From assembly GCA_037968855.1 (NCBI GenBank), contig JBBKWH010000076.1, positions 1 to 64,000 of the forward strand: a stretch of DNA of 64,000 bases. The letters are read 5' to 3'. The notes below the pieces were generated by a model that saw nothing but the letters and a program-made list of their open reading frames with translations, ran no database searches and had not been told where the DNA came from. Positions 52,625-61,570 of the stretch are shown one piece after another (positions within the stretch are counted from its first letter, which is position 1; each line of letters starts with the position of its first letter). This DNA comes from JBBKWH01 sp037968855 (GTDB lineage: Bacteria > Pseudomonadota > Gammaproteobacteria > Pseudomonadales > Moraxellaceae). The position numbers and the translations under genes were made by a program.

Positions 52625-53658
52625 GACAAAACATCGTCTTGATCTGGCAAGGATAATAAATTCGGGTGCTGCTGCCAAATATGCTGACACTCTTGCCATT
52701 TGGCTTGGCTAACAAAATCCGCTTGAGGTAGTGCGACTAAATATCCGGTGATGTTATAGATTTTTTCTAAGGTATCCACTGCGGTGGAGCGAATGCTATA
52801 CGTTGCCGAAAAACACCAGCCTTGCTGGATCTGGGTATATTCCAAGATACAATCTGGCCGATATAACTGATAGCCAAGCGCTTCAATCTCTAGCAAATTT
52901 TTTTCAGATTCATAGCGGTGTGGCGCATACCATCGTGGCACATCCGGCAATAATTGCTGATTAATATGTTTTAAGCGCCGCAACAATACCTCAGTGCTTT
53001 TAAGATAATTCCCCACCAGATTGGAGCCAATCACCAGTACATCCGGTCGAATGGGCAAATGCGTCGCACATTGTTTAAAGCATCGATAATCGTTGTCCAG
53101 TTGCGGCATCGTGCCCTTAAGATCAAATACGCTAAAAAACGTCGCGTCTTGAACGCCCAGTGGATTGAGCTTTAGACCAAACACATGATCTCGTATAGAA
53201 GCAAATCTCGTCGGGGGATACTCACGCCATGCAGCCATTTGCCGTGCCAGCATCAGACTTTCGTTGCCATCATCGACAATCCAGACCTGCTTAGGCTTGA
53301 CCATATTGACCACATGCAACGGCACATGCGTAATCATGCCAATCAATACCGCTTGCACCTCACCCAAACTCTGCAAAAACCGATTGAGCTGCCAGCCGTA
53401 TAAACGCTTGCGCCACGCCTGAAACATGACGGTATGAACACTCTGCCATGTTTGATCGGTGTGCAACATGGCTTGCATCATCTGAAGATCAACACGGCTA
53501 CTCGCGACCATGATCAGATGTTTGGGCACACTAACATCATAGAAGCGCTGGCAAGCCTCAATCACATTGAATAGCTGCAATGGCGTGCGTACCACACAAA
53601 TGACTGGGCGTTGATCCGGCATGCTCAATTTCATCTCAATCGTGACTTGATTGGCCAT
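52621..53658 (-). CDS. Putative LOS sialyltransferase-like glycosyltransferase (GT52-type)
   Basis: 345 residues, only tentatively assigned. The opening VICVVRTPLQLFNVIEACQR and YQLYRPDCILEYTQ followed by CFSATYSIRSTAVD are features of the GT52 family of LOS sialyl- and glucosyltransferases, which have a TP-LQ opening and an S-S/A-x-S element in the C-terminal half. VWIVDDGNESLMLARQMAAW is a conserved DDG-like element of that group. No signal or transmembrane part. It converges with the LpxL-like gene, overlapping it by 4 bp, and stands next to galE and other glycosyltransferases, consistent with LOS synthesis. The start is uncertain: ATGs at 53658, 53634 and 53622 all fit. Donor sugar unknown. 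Confidence 0.55.
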   Translation of the reverse strand: MANQVTIEMKLSMPDQRPVICVVRTPLQLFNVIEACQRFYDVSVPKHLIMVASSRVDLQMMQAMLHTDQTWQSVHTVMFQAWRKRLYGWQLNRFLQSLGEVQAVLIGMITHVPLHVVNMVKPKQVWIVDDGNESLMLARQMAAWREYPPTRFASIRDHVFGLKLNPLGVQDATFFSVFDLKGTMPQLDNDYRCFKQCATHLPIRPDVLVIGSNLVGNYLKSTEVLLRRLKHINQQLLPDVPRWYAPHRYESEKNLLEIEALGYQLYRPDCILEYTQIQQGWCFSATYSIRSTAVDTLEKIYNITGYLVALPQADFVSQAKWQECQHIWQQHPNLLSLPDQDDVLS

Positions 53659-54003
53659 TGGTTATTTATCACCAATAAAAATGGCCTCAAAAGACGCTTC
53701 AAAAAGTTAGTACAAGACAACGGTGCGATCCTACAGATCAATCATGTGCCAAAAACCAATGAGCGTCTCAACAAGCCATTTTTTGCGAGGTTTGATGTTC
53801 AAATGCGAGCATGAGGTGTGACATAGCAATGCACACTAATAAATCGCTCGCTATCATTAGTGTATATTTTTTAGGTCTCTTTGATCGTACAGATTTTGAT
53901 GCGTAATGTTTTCAACACGATCATCAGATGAGTGCTTTAAAAGCCGTCGCCTGATATTGACTTACTCGACAATAAAAAACGACGTGCTCTTTAGCCATCC
54001 GGC
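53659..54003. other. Intergenic region before the sialyltransferase-like gene and after galE
   Basis: 345 bp. The plus strand carries an open frame ending at 53814 whose last 55 residues look protein-like, and a terminator-like hairpin (53833-53872) follows 19 bp later. No complete gene was found. The minus strand holds the end of the galE transcript and the promoter of the gene at 53658. Confidence 0.45.
53833..53872 (+). terminator. Orphan terminator-like hairpin
   Basis: ACACTAAT (53833-53840) / ATTAGTGT (53856-53863), perfect 8-bp stem, 15-nt loop, then ATATTTTTT. On the plus strand it terminates no intact gene. Confidence 0.5.
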
Positions 54004-55005
54004 TTAGACTTGATATTGCATCTCAAAGCGCCACATATCTTGCGCAATATCATCAATACTGCGGTGGGTCTGCCAACCTAAGACTTGCGCAGCATGGTCT
54101 GCATTAGCATACACCGAAGCGGCGTCGCCCTCTCGGCGCGGCTGGATCACATAAGGAACAGGGCGTTGTGTAACTCGCTCAAATGCAGCAATCATTTGCA
54201 ACACACTAAAACCATGCCCACAGCCCAGATTGAAGACCTCAGACGCTTGCACCTGACCATTGAGCCAATCCAACACAGACAGATGGCCTTCGACTAAATC
54301 CATCACGTGGATATAATCTCGGACGCCAGTGCCATCACAAGTCGCATAATCATCGCCATACACATTTAGGCAAGGGCGCTGACCTTTTGCAACTTGTACA
54401 ATGTAAGGCATCAAATTAGGCGGAATGCCCTCTGGACTCTCACCAATTAAACCGCTTGAGTGTGCGCCAGCAGGATTGAAATAACGCAACATGGCCATTT
54501 TCCAGCCAGATTCGGCTTGGGCCACATCGCGCATCATTTGCTCACCTACTAATTTAGAATGACCATACGGCGTCATGGGTCGGGTCGGTGCTTGCTCATC
54601 AATCGGCAATTGCTCTGGAACACCATACACGGCAGCAGTTGAGCTAAACACGAGGGTACGGACATCACACGCTTGCATTGCACGTAACAAAGACAGCGTA
54701 CCTACCACGTTATTTTGGTAATACTTTAACGGCTGAATTACTGATTCATTGAGCGACTTAAACGCCGCAAAATGCACCACACTTTGAATCTGATACTGAG
54801 CGAGTACCCGCTCTAGGCTAGGCTGATCACAGACGTCGACTTGCTCAAAATGCAAAGGACGACCCGCCAACTGCTCAAGCCGAGCCAGTACCTCTAAACG
54901 ACTATTTGACAAATTATCCAGCAGCACAAAATCACGGCCTTGCTCAATTAACGCAGCGGCCATATGAGAGCCAATATAACCAAGGCCACCCGTTAATAAA
55001 ATCAT
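54004..55005 (-). CDS. galE: UDP-glucose 4-epimerase
   Basis: 333 residues from ATG 55005 (MILLTGGLGYIGSHMAAALI), the standard GalE N-terminus; the frame continues upstream without family match. Motifs: NAD-binding TGGLGYIGSH, VHFAAFKSLNESV, catalytic Ser-Tyr-Lys in FSSTAAVYG and TPYGHSKLVGEQM, RYFNPAGAH and NLGCGHGFSVLQMI. It interconverts UDP-glucose and UDP-galactose (or the GlcNAc forms) and supplies sugars to LOS or exopolysaccharide. It diverges from a glycosyltransferase at 55142 and heads the minus-strand part of the glycan cluster. Confidence 0.95.
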   Translation of the reverse strand: MILLTGGLGYIGSHMAAALIEQGRDFVLLDNLSNSRLEVLARLEQLAGRPLHFEQVDVCDQPSLERVLAQYQIQSVVHFAAFKSLNESVIQPLKYYQNNVVGTLSLLRAMQACDVRTLVFSSTAAVYGVPEQLPIDEQAPTRPMTPYGHSKLVGEQMMRDVAQAESGWKMAMLRYFNPAGAHSSGLIGESPEGIPPNLMPYIVQVAKGQRPCLNVYGDDYATCDGTGVRDYIHVMDLVEGHLSVLDWLNGQVQASEVFNLGCGHGFSVLQMIAAFERVTQRPVPYVIQPRREGDAASVYANADHAAQVLGWQTHRSIDDIAQDMWRFEMQYQV

Positions 55006-55141
55006 AACCCAACTCGATAATGTTGCCACGCCCAACAGCGTGGTATTAGATTGCATCCATGTCGCTATGATAGCATCTGCACCTGTCTAACTATGCACCA
55101 CAGACCTGCCCACATCGCAAAATCTCTAAGAGCATCTACGC

Positions 55142-56245
55142 ATGAAAAAAATTCTTTTTATCATTGATCACTTGGGTCAAGGTGGGGCAGAAAAAATCAC
55201 CATTCAACTGGCAGACCACTTAGCACATCAAGGTCATCAAGTGTCTTTGGCTGTGCTCAATGGCGAAAAGAACAAACTCGCCGTGCCCGCCAGCATTAAC
55301 TATATTGATCTGCAACTCCCCCATGCTTTTGCATTTGGCAAAATGTGGACAGCTCGCACGCTCGCTCCTGCCGCACAAACACAATTGGCTCAACTGCAAC
55401 AGACCGTGCAAGCCGACTTAATTGTGACGGGTTACAATAATGGTCATTGGTTGGCACCTTATCTTAAGGGCAACGTCTGGCATTGGATTCATGGTGAACT
55501 GATCGAACGACGTGCCACACCTAATATCCTTGTCGCACTGAAAGAGTTTTTTCGTCGTATCCGGCATCGGCGAGCCTTTATACACCTGTTTAGCGGCAAA
55601 AAAATCATTGTGGTCAATCAAGACCTCGCCGACCGCTATCAGCCTTTACTCCCCCAGTCGCCGATTCAAGTCATTGCCAATGGTGTGGATATTCAACAGC
55701 TCCGCGCACAAGTGGATCATGCTGTCATCCATAAATCATGGGATGTTTTATTTTTGGGTCGCCTCGCACCGATCAAACAGGCTGACCATGCCATTCGTGC
55801 CTTTGCTCGGAGTGGTCTGACTGGGCGGATGGCGATTGCTGGCGATGGAGCCGAAAGAAAAAAACTTGAACAACTGGCGCAAGATTTAGGTGTGGCGGAT
55901 CGAGTCGATTTTTTAGGTTGGCTTAATCAGCCTGCTCAAACCATTGCCCAAAGTCGGGTCTTGGTGTTGTGCTCTCGTGAGGAAGGGTTTGGCTTAGTGA
56001 TTGCTGAAGCTTTAATGTTAAGCACGCCTGTCGTTGCCTATGCCTGTAGTGCAGGCATTAAAGATCAGCTCAAATTGGTACACGCAGAAGCTGCGCTGGT
56101 GACACCACAAGATATTCAAGCCCTATCACTTAAACTAGCACAGGTCATTCAAACACCCTACTCAATTGATACAAAAGCATTAAATGTTCTATCCTTGAGC
56201 TACATGGCCAGTCAGTTTGAAGCACTGATTGACCTGCTCGAATGA
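55142..56245 (+). CDS. Family 4 glycosyltransferase (GT-B)
   Basis: 367 residues. The N-terminal half opens with ILFIIDHLGQGGAEKITIQL, the glycine-rich acceptor loop of GT4 enzymes, and the C-terminal half has VLFLGRLAPIKQADHAIRAF, AGDGAERKKLEQLA, VDFLGWLNQPAQ and the donor-binding SREEGFGLVIAEALMLSTPV (E-x7-E). It should transfer a sugar from a nucleotide donor to a growing surface glycan in the cytosol. It is the only plus-strand gene between galE (divergent) and the GT25 gene (convergent). Donor and linkage cannot be read. Confidence 0.9.
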   Translation: MKKILFIIDHLGQGGAEKITIQLADHLAHQGHQVSLAVLNGEKNKLAVPASINYIDLQLPHAFAFGKMWTARTLAPAAQTQLAQLQQTVQADLIVTGYNNGHWLAPYLKGNVWHWIHGELIERRATPNILVALKEFFRRIRHRRAFIHLFSGKKIIVVNQDLADRYQPLLPQSPIQVIANGVDIQQLRAQVDHAVIHKSWDVLFLGRLAPIKQADHAIRAFARSGLTGRMAIAGDGAERKKLEQLAQDLGVADRVDFLGWLNQPAQTIAQSRVLVLCSREEGFGLVIAEALMLSTPVVAYACSAGIKDQLKLVHAEAALVTPQDIQALSLKLAQVIQTPYSIDTKALNVLSLSYMASQFEALIDLLE

Positions 56246-56298
56246 TCGATTCTGCACCCTATCTATAATGGCATTTGCATAATGGTATTCCCTTTAGT

Positions 56299-57099
56299 CT
56301 AAGGCTTTAAGTCTGAGAATGGATAGCTCTGTAATGTTTTACGCAAACGTGACCGCTTGGCTTTAAACCACCATGCCGCTATCCACATTTGAATCATGCG
56401 AATAAGTGCTTGTTTAGGCGCAACCATTTGCAGTTTAGATAAACGCTCATCATTAATATAACTATCAAAATCATCGTCATCTGGCATTGGATGAGCAAAC
56501 ATATCAGCCATTAAAAAGAGAACATCTGGGTGTTCTTGACAAAACAGGACCCACTCATCAGTTAAATGAGCAGTTTGATGAAAATCAAGTAAGGCCTGAG
56601 CTGCGCTGCGATCCAACATATAGGCGTATGCCCCATGTACACCACTCATAAAATAGGGATGCACTTGCAACACATTGCACAGGCCCATCTGCAAATCTGG
56701 ACGTAGTACGCCTTTTAAGTCACGCTGACGCACCCGATCAACCCCCCCAACACTTAAAACAAAAGCCGAACCATACATAGATAAATCGGCTTGTAAGTCC
56801 AGAATAAGTCCAGCCTTAAGCCGTGCATCATCTTCAAAAATCCATGCATAGGCCGCATCTGTATTTAAAAAATGACGCAACGCCATTAGATGTGATTCTT
56901 TACAGCCCACCTCACTGGGCGTTAAAGCCAGACGCGCCCCTATTACACCCGCTTGATAATACTCTGCCGCACTGAGTCCAGCACCAATAACCCCAAACAC
57001 ATGAAAACCACTACCATCAAAGCCATTGTGTAAAAAAAAATCCCGTCGTCTTGGGCTGTCTTCAGGCGCGATACTAATTAAATATGCTGCATTTCTCAT
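56299..57099 (-). CDS. Family 25 glycosyltransferase (LOS biosynthesis type)
   Basis: 266 residues from ATG 57099, with AAGGA 8 bp upstream and a 4-bp ATGA overlap with the gene before it. GT25 marks: AAYLISIAPEDSPRRRDFF at the start, SEVGCKESHLMALRHFLN, the DXD-like IFEDDARL, and GVHGAYAYMLDRSAAQAL. The family includes LOS galactosyl- and glucosyltransferases of Neisseria and Haemophilus. The C-terminal 45 residues are basic and aromatic (MIQMWIAAWWFKAKRSRLRK), probably a membrane-associated tail. Cotranscribed with the GT4 gene upstream. Specific linkage unknown. Confidence 0.88.
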   Translation of the reverse strand: MRNAAYLISIAPEDSPRRRDFFLHNGFDGSGFHVFGVIGAGLSAAEYYQAGVIGARLALTPSEVGCKESHLMALRHFLNTDAAYAWIFEDDARLKAGLILDLQADLSMYGSAFVLSVGGVDRVRQRDLKGVLRPDLQMGLCNVLQVHPYFMSGVHGAYAYMLDRSAAQALLDFHQTAHLTDEWVLFCQEHPDVLFLMADMFAHPMPDDDDFDSYINDERLSKLQMVAPKQALIRMIQMWIAAWWFKAKRSRLRKTLQSYPFSDLKP

Positions 57100-58187
57100 G
57101 CGGAGGTTCCTTGCATCACAATATCGCACAAAAAACAATCAATTTGTGCTGCCACACGGTCAAAAGCATAGCGCTCACGCGCCTCTTGAAACCCCTGCGC
57201 TGCAAGTTGCTTGACGAGCGCGGGATCATTGATTAATCGCTTAATTTGTAAGGCCAAGTCGTTATGATCACCACAGCAAAACAGTAATCCATTCACCTCA
57301 TGCTGACATACTTGACGAGGACCAATCGCATCACTGCTGATCAGTACCTTGCCCCATGCAAAGGCGTCCAAACTCGATAATGGCTGGGTATCATTAAAAG
57401 AGGGGACGGCAATCACATCAACTGCATGATAAAAATCGAGCTTTTGCTGACCACAAACCCAACCTAAAAATACCACTTGTGATTCAAGTACTAACCCATG
57501 CACTTGCTCTTGTAAGGTTGGCTTGTACTCTCCCTCACCTGCAATCAGCACGTTGACCTCAATACCTTGTGTTTTTAATACCGCAACGGCATCAATTAAA
57601 ACTTGCACACCTTTATAATCAACCAGTCGAGTCATCATACCGATTGTTAATGGCTGACTCATACTTTGGATCGGTTGAACACCATCAGGTACATCGACCA
57701 AATTAGAAATCACTTGCTCTGGTTTAGCGGGCTTGCCTTTTTTCTGCAAGCCTTGATTAACAAGATGTTGAACATGCGGTGTGATATGAATAAAGCCATC
57801 GGCCAGTAATGTTCGCTTTACATTATGGCTATGATTAACAGCCAGCACAGGTATATTCATACGACCTACTGCATGCTTGAGCAAATACACCGCACGACCA
57901 CTATGGGCGATAATCACATCCGGTTGAACCTGTTTTAACCAATGTCTCACGCGCCATGCCGCAATCCAATCATAAAAACCAGCGTTATTCATGACTGTTA
58001 CATCCGTACGGCAGCCAATCAGATGCTGATTTTCGCTGCCGGTTAACATCAACACTTGATGTCCCAATGCCTCCAGCGCACGAGTGGTATTCAACATGGC
58101 TTGCCAACGTCCACCAGATGCATCGCCATAGACTGTATTAACAATACATAATTTTTTTGGCGATTTTTTTAAGTCATGGGTCATCAT
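57096..58187 (-). CDS. Family 4 glycosyltransferase (GT-B)
   Basis: About 363 residues from ATG 58187 (MMTHDLKKSPKKLCIVNTVY). The segment CIVNTVYGDASGGRWQAMLN opens the acceptor half, IIAHSGRAVYLLKHAVGRM follows, and the donor half has LTIGMMTRLVDYKGVQVLID, GEGEYKPTLQEQV, FLGWVCGQQ and a PSFNDTQPLSSLDAFAWGKV region where the second Glu of the usual pair is replaced. The frame runs open 13 codons upstream into the IS30 element, which ends only 28 bp before the ATG, so the natural promoter region was displaced or reshaped by the insertion. It overlaps the GT25 gene (ATGA). Confidence 0.88.
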   Translation of the reverse strand: MMTHDLKKSPKKLCIVNTVYGDASGGRWQAMLNTTRALEALGHQVLMLTGSENQHLIGCRTDVTVMNNAGFYDWIAAWRVRHWLKQVQPDVIIAHSGRAVYLLKHAVGRMNIPVLAVNHSHNVKRTLLADGFIHITPHVQHLVNQGLQKKGKPAKPEQVISNLVDVPDGVQPIQSMSQPLTIGMMTRLVDYKGVQVLIDAVAVLKTQGIEVNVLIAGEGEYKPTLQEQVHGLVLESQVVFLGWVCGQQKLDFYHAVDVIAVPSFNDTQPLSSLDAFAWGKVLISSDAIGPRQVCQHEVNGLLFCCGDHNDLALQIKRLINDPALVKQLAAQGFQEARERYAFDRVAAQIDCFLCDIVMQGTSA

Positions 58188-58209
58188 TGTTCCAATTATA
58201 AGGGCGGTC

Positions 58210-59214
58210 TCAAGGTTGAAGTGCAACAGCGGCTTTTAGTCGAATCACTTCTTGGGAGAATACCTCGTCTGGCGTCATAAAGCCCAGCACCTTTCGAGGA
58301 CGGCCATTCAGCGCTCTGGCGATCTGATCCAAGTACGATTGGTCAAATGTCGATAGATCCAGTCCTTTGGGCAGGTATTCTCGAATCAACCCATTGGCGT
58401 TCTCATTGCTGCCACGTTGCCATGGCGAATGGGGATCGCAAAAGTAAATGTCCAGCTTGATTCGTTCAGACAGCTCTTCGTGACACGCCATTTCTTTACC
58501 TTGATCGTAGGTCATACTCTCTCGAATGACCGCTGGAATTCGTTCAAACGCGTCGCTAAATCCTTGCAACACAGATGCTGCTGTTGAATCTGGCAGTTTA
58601 ACCAATACGACAAAACGACTTTTGCGCTCGACCAATGTACCGACTGCACTTTTGTTTCCAGCCCCTTTAATTAAGTCTCCTTCCCAGTGTCCACCTAATG
58701 ATCTTCCGTCAATTTCTTCAGGGCGATCATGGATTAAGCGCATATTGGCAATCTTACCCCGTGCATCTGTGGCTGCTTTGCTGGGCTTGCCTTTCTTGCG
58801 CAGATAAGAGGTCAGTTCTTTTTTAAGTTCACCACGTGGCTGCGCATGAATAAACGCGTAGATGGTTTGGTGGCTGACCACCCATGCCGACTGATCGGGA
58901 TACATGTGTTTAAGCCGTCCTGTGATCTGTTGTGGTGACCAGCCTTGATCAAGGTAGTCTCGGATGGTTGGCCAGTTGGGATGGTCCATCGACAGTTTGC
59001 CATGACCTCGATGCCGCTGCTGATGGGCTGCACGGTGGGTTTGAGCTGCACAGTAAGTGTTGGTTTGCGATCGGTGCTTTCCACGTTGGATGTCGCGACT
59101 GATCGTTGAGGGTGGCCGATTCAGTTCCTGTGCGATGGCTCTGATCGTATGTCCCTGATTGAGTCGTTGCTGGATTTGATTACGTTCGTCGAGGCTGAGA
59201 TGATGATAGGTCAT
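58210..59214 (-). CDS. IS30-family transposase
   Basis: 334 residues, complete. The N-terminal helix-turn-helix reads LSLDERNQIQQRLNQGHTIR followed by AIAQELNRPPSTISRDIQRG; the DDE catalytic domain has Asp in GGHWEGDLIKGAG, Asp in MTYDQGKEMACHEEL and Glu in PWQRGSNENANGLIREYLPK, the IS30 arrangement. Its reading frame crosses the left inverted repeat and ends at 58210, six bases outside the repeat: the last codons are CTT CAA, then CCT TGA from flanking DNA. So the stop codon comes from the host sequence. No frameshift or internal stop, so the element may be active. Confidence 0.95.
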   Translation of the reverse strand: MTYHHLSLDERNQIQQRLNQGHTIRAIAQELNRPPSTISRDIQRGKHRSQTNTYCAAQTHRAAHQQRHRGHGKLSMDHPNWPTIRDYLDQGWSPQQITGRLKHMYPDQSAWVVSHQTIYAFIHAQPRGELKKELTSYLRKKGKPSKAATDARGKIANMRLIHDRPEEIDGRSLGGHWEGDLIKGAGNKSAVGTLVERKSRFVVLVKLPDSTAASVLQGFSDAFERIPAVIRESMTYDQGKEMACHEELSERIKLDIYFCDPHSPWQRGSNENANGLIREYLPKGLDLSTFDQSYLDQIARALNGRPRKVLGFMTPDEVFSQEVIRLKAAVALQP

Positions 59215-59249
59215 GGCAACACCTTAATTTATAGGGTGTTGCACTTCAA
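58216..59249 (-). mobile_element. IS30-family insertion sequence
   Basis: About 1034 bp bounded by 13-bp perfect inverted repeats, TTGAAGTGCAACA at 58216-58228 and its complement TGTTGCACTTCAA at 59237-59249. Flanks read AAGG on the left and GTTTG on the right; no clear 2-3 bp target duplication was found. Weak further similarity continues outward (GGTCTCAAGG against GGATTCAAAC), consistent with the known IS30 preference for targets resembling its ends. It lies between a glycosyltransferase gene and an Ig-like lipoprotein gene, both on the same strand as the transposase. Confidence 0.9.
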
Positions 59250-60139
59250 GTTTGAATCCAAGCATTGATAAAACTGCCATCAGCACTACGCATCAATGTA
59301 TAAACTTCTGGTTGTGGATCAAATCCAATTTTAGCGCCTTGCGACAATAAAGAGCTTGTACGCACATTGCCCGTTGCATTGATAGCACCTTTATTGACGG
59401 TGATTGCGTCTAGTGTAAAGCGACCATCTGGTGCAACCAGAAAAACGGTGCTCAAGCCATCTAATGTTCCAGTCCATACTCCTGTGGCCAGTTGCAAGGC
59501 AACAGTAATCTCATAATTGCTGCTTTGAGCTTGACCAAGGCTGTTTTTGGCAATCACATAATAGGTGCCAGTGTCAGATTTTTTAGCACTGGCAAACTCT
59601 AGGGTTGCGCTGGTTTGACCTGTCAATGGTTGATCATTTTTATACCATTGATAGCTTGGTGTCGGAAAACCACTGGCTTGTGGATCAAGCGTCACATTTT
59701 CACCAATAACAGCTTTAAAAACACCAGCATTTCGGGCAAATGAGGGTTGAGCCTGTTGTTGTTGGATCTTGACGTTCGTCTTATTGCTGATAATAAAGTT
59801 ATTACGATTCGACGACTGTCTGACGATTGCATAATACTGTCCTTCATCAGCGCTAGTAATTTTTGGAATAATCAATGTGCCTACGCTACTAGATACATTT
59901 AGTTTTACACCATTAAAGTACCACTCAACGACAACGGCTGTTGGTGTGGAGGTTTGAACCTCAATGGTTAACTTTGTATCTTCGCCTTCTTTTGCGGTGA
60001 GTTGGACCGGAAGATTGGTTTTAAAGGAAAGTTGAAATGTAGGGGAGGTGCTGCTGCTGTCTGAGCTGCCACCACCACCACATCCTGCAAGAAGTAAGCT
60101 TGTGCTGACTAAGGATGCCAATAGTGCTTTTTTGAACAT
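59246..60139 (-). CDS. Lipoprotein with two immunoglobulin-like domains, C-terminus altered by IS30
   Basis: 297 residues. Lipoprotein signal with lipobox LLLAGC followed by a Gly/Ser linker (GGGGSSDSSSTSP). Two Ig-like domains follow: the first about 35-125 with VVVEWYFNGVKLNV and DEGQYYAIV, the second about 133-218 with GENVTLDPQASGFPTPSYQW and DTGTYYVIAKNSLGQAQSS; both have the Trp and D-x-G-x-Y of I-set folds. A third C-terminal part (GVWTGTLDGLSTVFLVAPDG) resembles a small beta repeat. The final codons are ATT CAA ACT TGA, where TGA lies inside the IS30 end. Joining the flanks would give only a few more residues, so little may be lost. Surface or periplasmic; role unknown. Confidence 0.82.
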   Translation of the reverse strand: MFKKALLASLVSTSLLLAGCGGGGSSDSSSTSPTFQLSFKTNLPVQLTAKEGEDTKLTIEVQTSTPTAVVVEWYFNGVKLNVSSSVGTLIIPKITSADEGQYYAIVRQSSNRNNFIISNKTNVKIQQQQAQPSFARNAGVFKAVIGENVTLDPQASGFPTPSYQWYKNDQPLTGQTSATLEFASAKKSDTGTYYVIAKNSLGQAQSSNYEITVALQLATGVWTGTLDGLSTVFLVAPDGRFTLDAITVNKGAINATGNVRTSSLLSQGAKIGFDPQPEVYTLMRSADGSFINAWIQT

Positions 60140-60343
60140 AATAAGAACCTAATAGATGCTAAAAACTATTGCTTTTTACTTTAAAAGTATGTAATTGACA
60201 AGATAATTATTAGGATGTTTTTTATTTCAATATTTTCAATAGCTTATTTTTTTGAGTATGTGTTTAATGTGAATTCAACTCTTTAAATATATTTTTAAAG
60301 GTTAATTTTAAAAATATTATGGCTGTAGAGATGACCGCGTCAT

Positions 60344-60371
60344 AAAAAAACCCCGCCGAAGCGAGGTTTTT
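60344..60371 (-). terminator. Terminator after fadA
   Basis: On the minus strand AAACCTCGC-TTCG-GCGGGGTTT, one G-T pair, with a UUCG-type loop and seven T. It lies about 15 bp past the fadA stop. Confidence 0.9.
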
Positions 60372-60385
60372 GACATCAAACGATC

Positions 60386-61558
60386 TTAAACACGTTCAAT
60401 AATGGTCGAGATACCCTGACCCAGACCAATACACATGGTGGCAAGGCCAATCTGTGTATCTTGCTGTTCCATCACGTTCAGCAACGTGGTGGTGATACGC
60501 GCGCCCGAGCAACCCAGTGGGTGACCCAGTGCAATCGCACCGCCGTTTAGGTTGATCATGTCCATCTTGTCAGCAATACCCAGACCTTTCAAAACCGACA
60601 TACCTTGTGCAGCAAAGGCTTCGTTCAGTTCGATGGTCTGCATATCCGCAATGGTCAAGCCAGCGCGCTTCAAGGCTTTTTGGGTCGCTGGTACAGGACC
60701 ATAACCCATGATCGCTGCATCACAGCCAGCAACCGCCATCGAGCGAATCACTGCGCGAGGCTTTAGACCCAAGGCTTGTGCACGTTCAGCACTCATCAAC
60801 AGCATTGCAGATGCACCGTCAGACAGGGCAGACGAGGTCGCCGCAGTCACCGTACCGCCTTTAGGATCAAAGGCAGGGCGCAGTTTGGCAAAGGCTTCGA
60901 TGTTGGCATCAGGACGAATCACTTCGTCGATGTCGCACAACACTTTAAAGCCGTTGGCGTCGTGGCCTTCAATGCCGATGATTTCGTTACTAAAGCGGCC
61001 TTCTTGTGTGGCTGCCCAAGCGCGACGATGTGACTCGACGCCGAATGCATCTTGCATTTCACGGGTGATACCGTTCATGCGGCCCAACATTTCGGCGGTC
61101 AGGCCCATCATGTTGGAGGCTTTGGCGTAGTGCTTAGACGCGGCTGGGTTGAGGTCGATGCCGTGCATCATCCCGACGTGGCCCATGTGCTCAACACCAC
61201 CGATGATGAAAACATCACCTTGACCGGTTGCGATTTGCGCCGCAGCAGTGTGGATGGCTTGCATGGACGAACCGCACAGACGGTTGACGGTTTGACCGGC
61301 AACAGTTTTTGGCAAGTCAGCCAGCATGCCGATGTTACGAGCAATGTTCATGCCTTGCTCTAGGGTTTGGTTGACGCAGCCCCAGATCAGGTCTTCAACT
61401 TCGTTGGTGTCAAAGTCGTTACGCTTCACCAGTGCGCGCACCAGTTCGGCAGACAGGGTGTCGGCGCGAACATGACGGAACATACCGTTTTTGGTGCGAC
61501 CCATGGCGGAGCGAACGCCATCAACAATCACCACGTCACGTGGGTTTAAAGTTGCCAT
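60386..61558 (-). CDS. fadA: 3-ketoacyl-CoA thiolase (beta subunit of fatty-acid oxidation complex)
   Basis: 390 residues, standard length. The nucleophilic Cys is in VNRLCGSSMQAIHTAAAQI, the His in GHPLGCSGARIT and the second Cys in MCIGLGQGIST. It splits 3-ketoacyl-CoA with CoA to acetyl-CoA and a shortened acyl-CoA, as the alpha2-beta2 complex with FadB. fadB lies 12 bp upstream on the same strand, so the two form a single fadBA operon ending at the terminator 60344-60371. The start ATG at 61558 is well placed. Confidence 0.98.
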   Translation of the reverse strand: MATLNPRDVVIVDGVRSAMGRTKNGMFRHVRADTLSAELVRALVKRNDFDTNEVEDLIWGCVNQTLEQGMNIARNIGMLADLPKTVAGQTVNRLCGSSMQAIHTAAAQIATGQGDVFIIGGVEHMGHVGMMHGIDLNPAASKHYAKASNMMGLTAEMLGRMNGITREMQDAFGVESHRRAWAATQEGRFSNEIIGIEGHDANGFKVLCDIDEVIRPDANIEAFAKLRPAFDPKGGTVTAATSSALSDGASAMLLMSAERAQALGLKPRAVIRSMAVAGCDAAIMGYGPVPATQKALKRAGLTIADMQTIELNEAFAAQGMSVLKGLGIADKMDMINLNGGAIALGHPLGCSGARITTTLLNVMEQQDTQIGLATMCIGLGQGISTIIERV

Positions 61559-61570
61559 TGTGTTAGCTCC

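Noticed and set aside
58206..59259. Longer IS30 ends including GGTCTCAAGG / GGATTCAAAC
   Set aside because: Several mismatches outside TTGAAGTGCAACA and no target duplication beyond; the shorter ends explain both reading-frame junctions.
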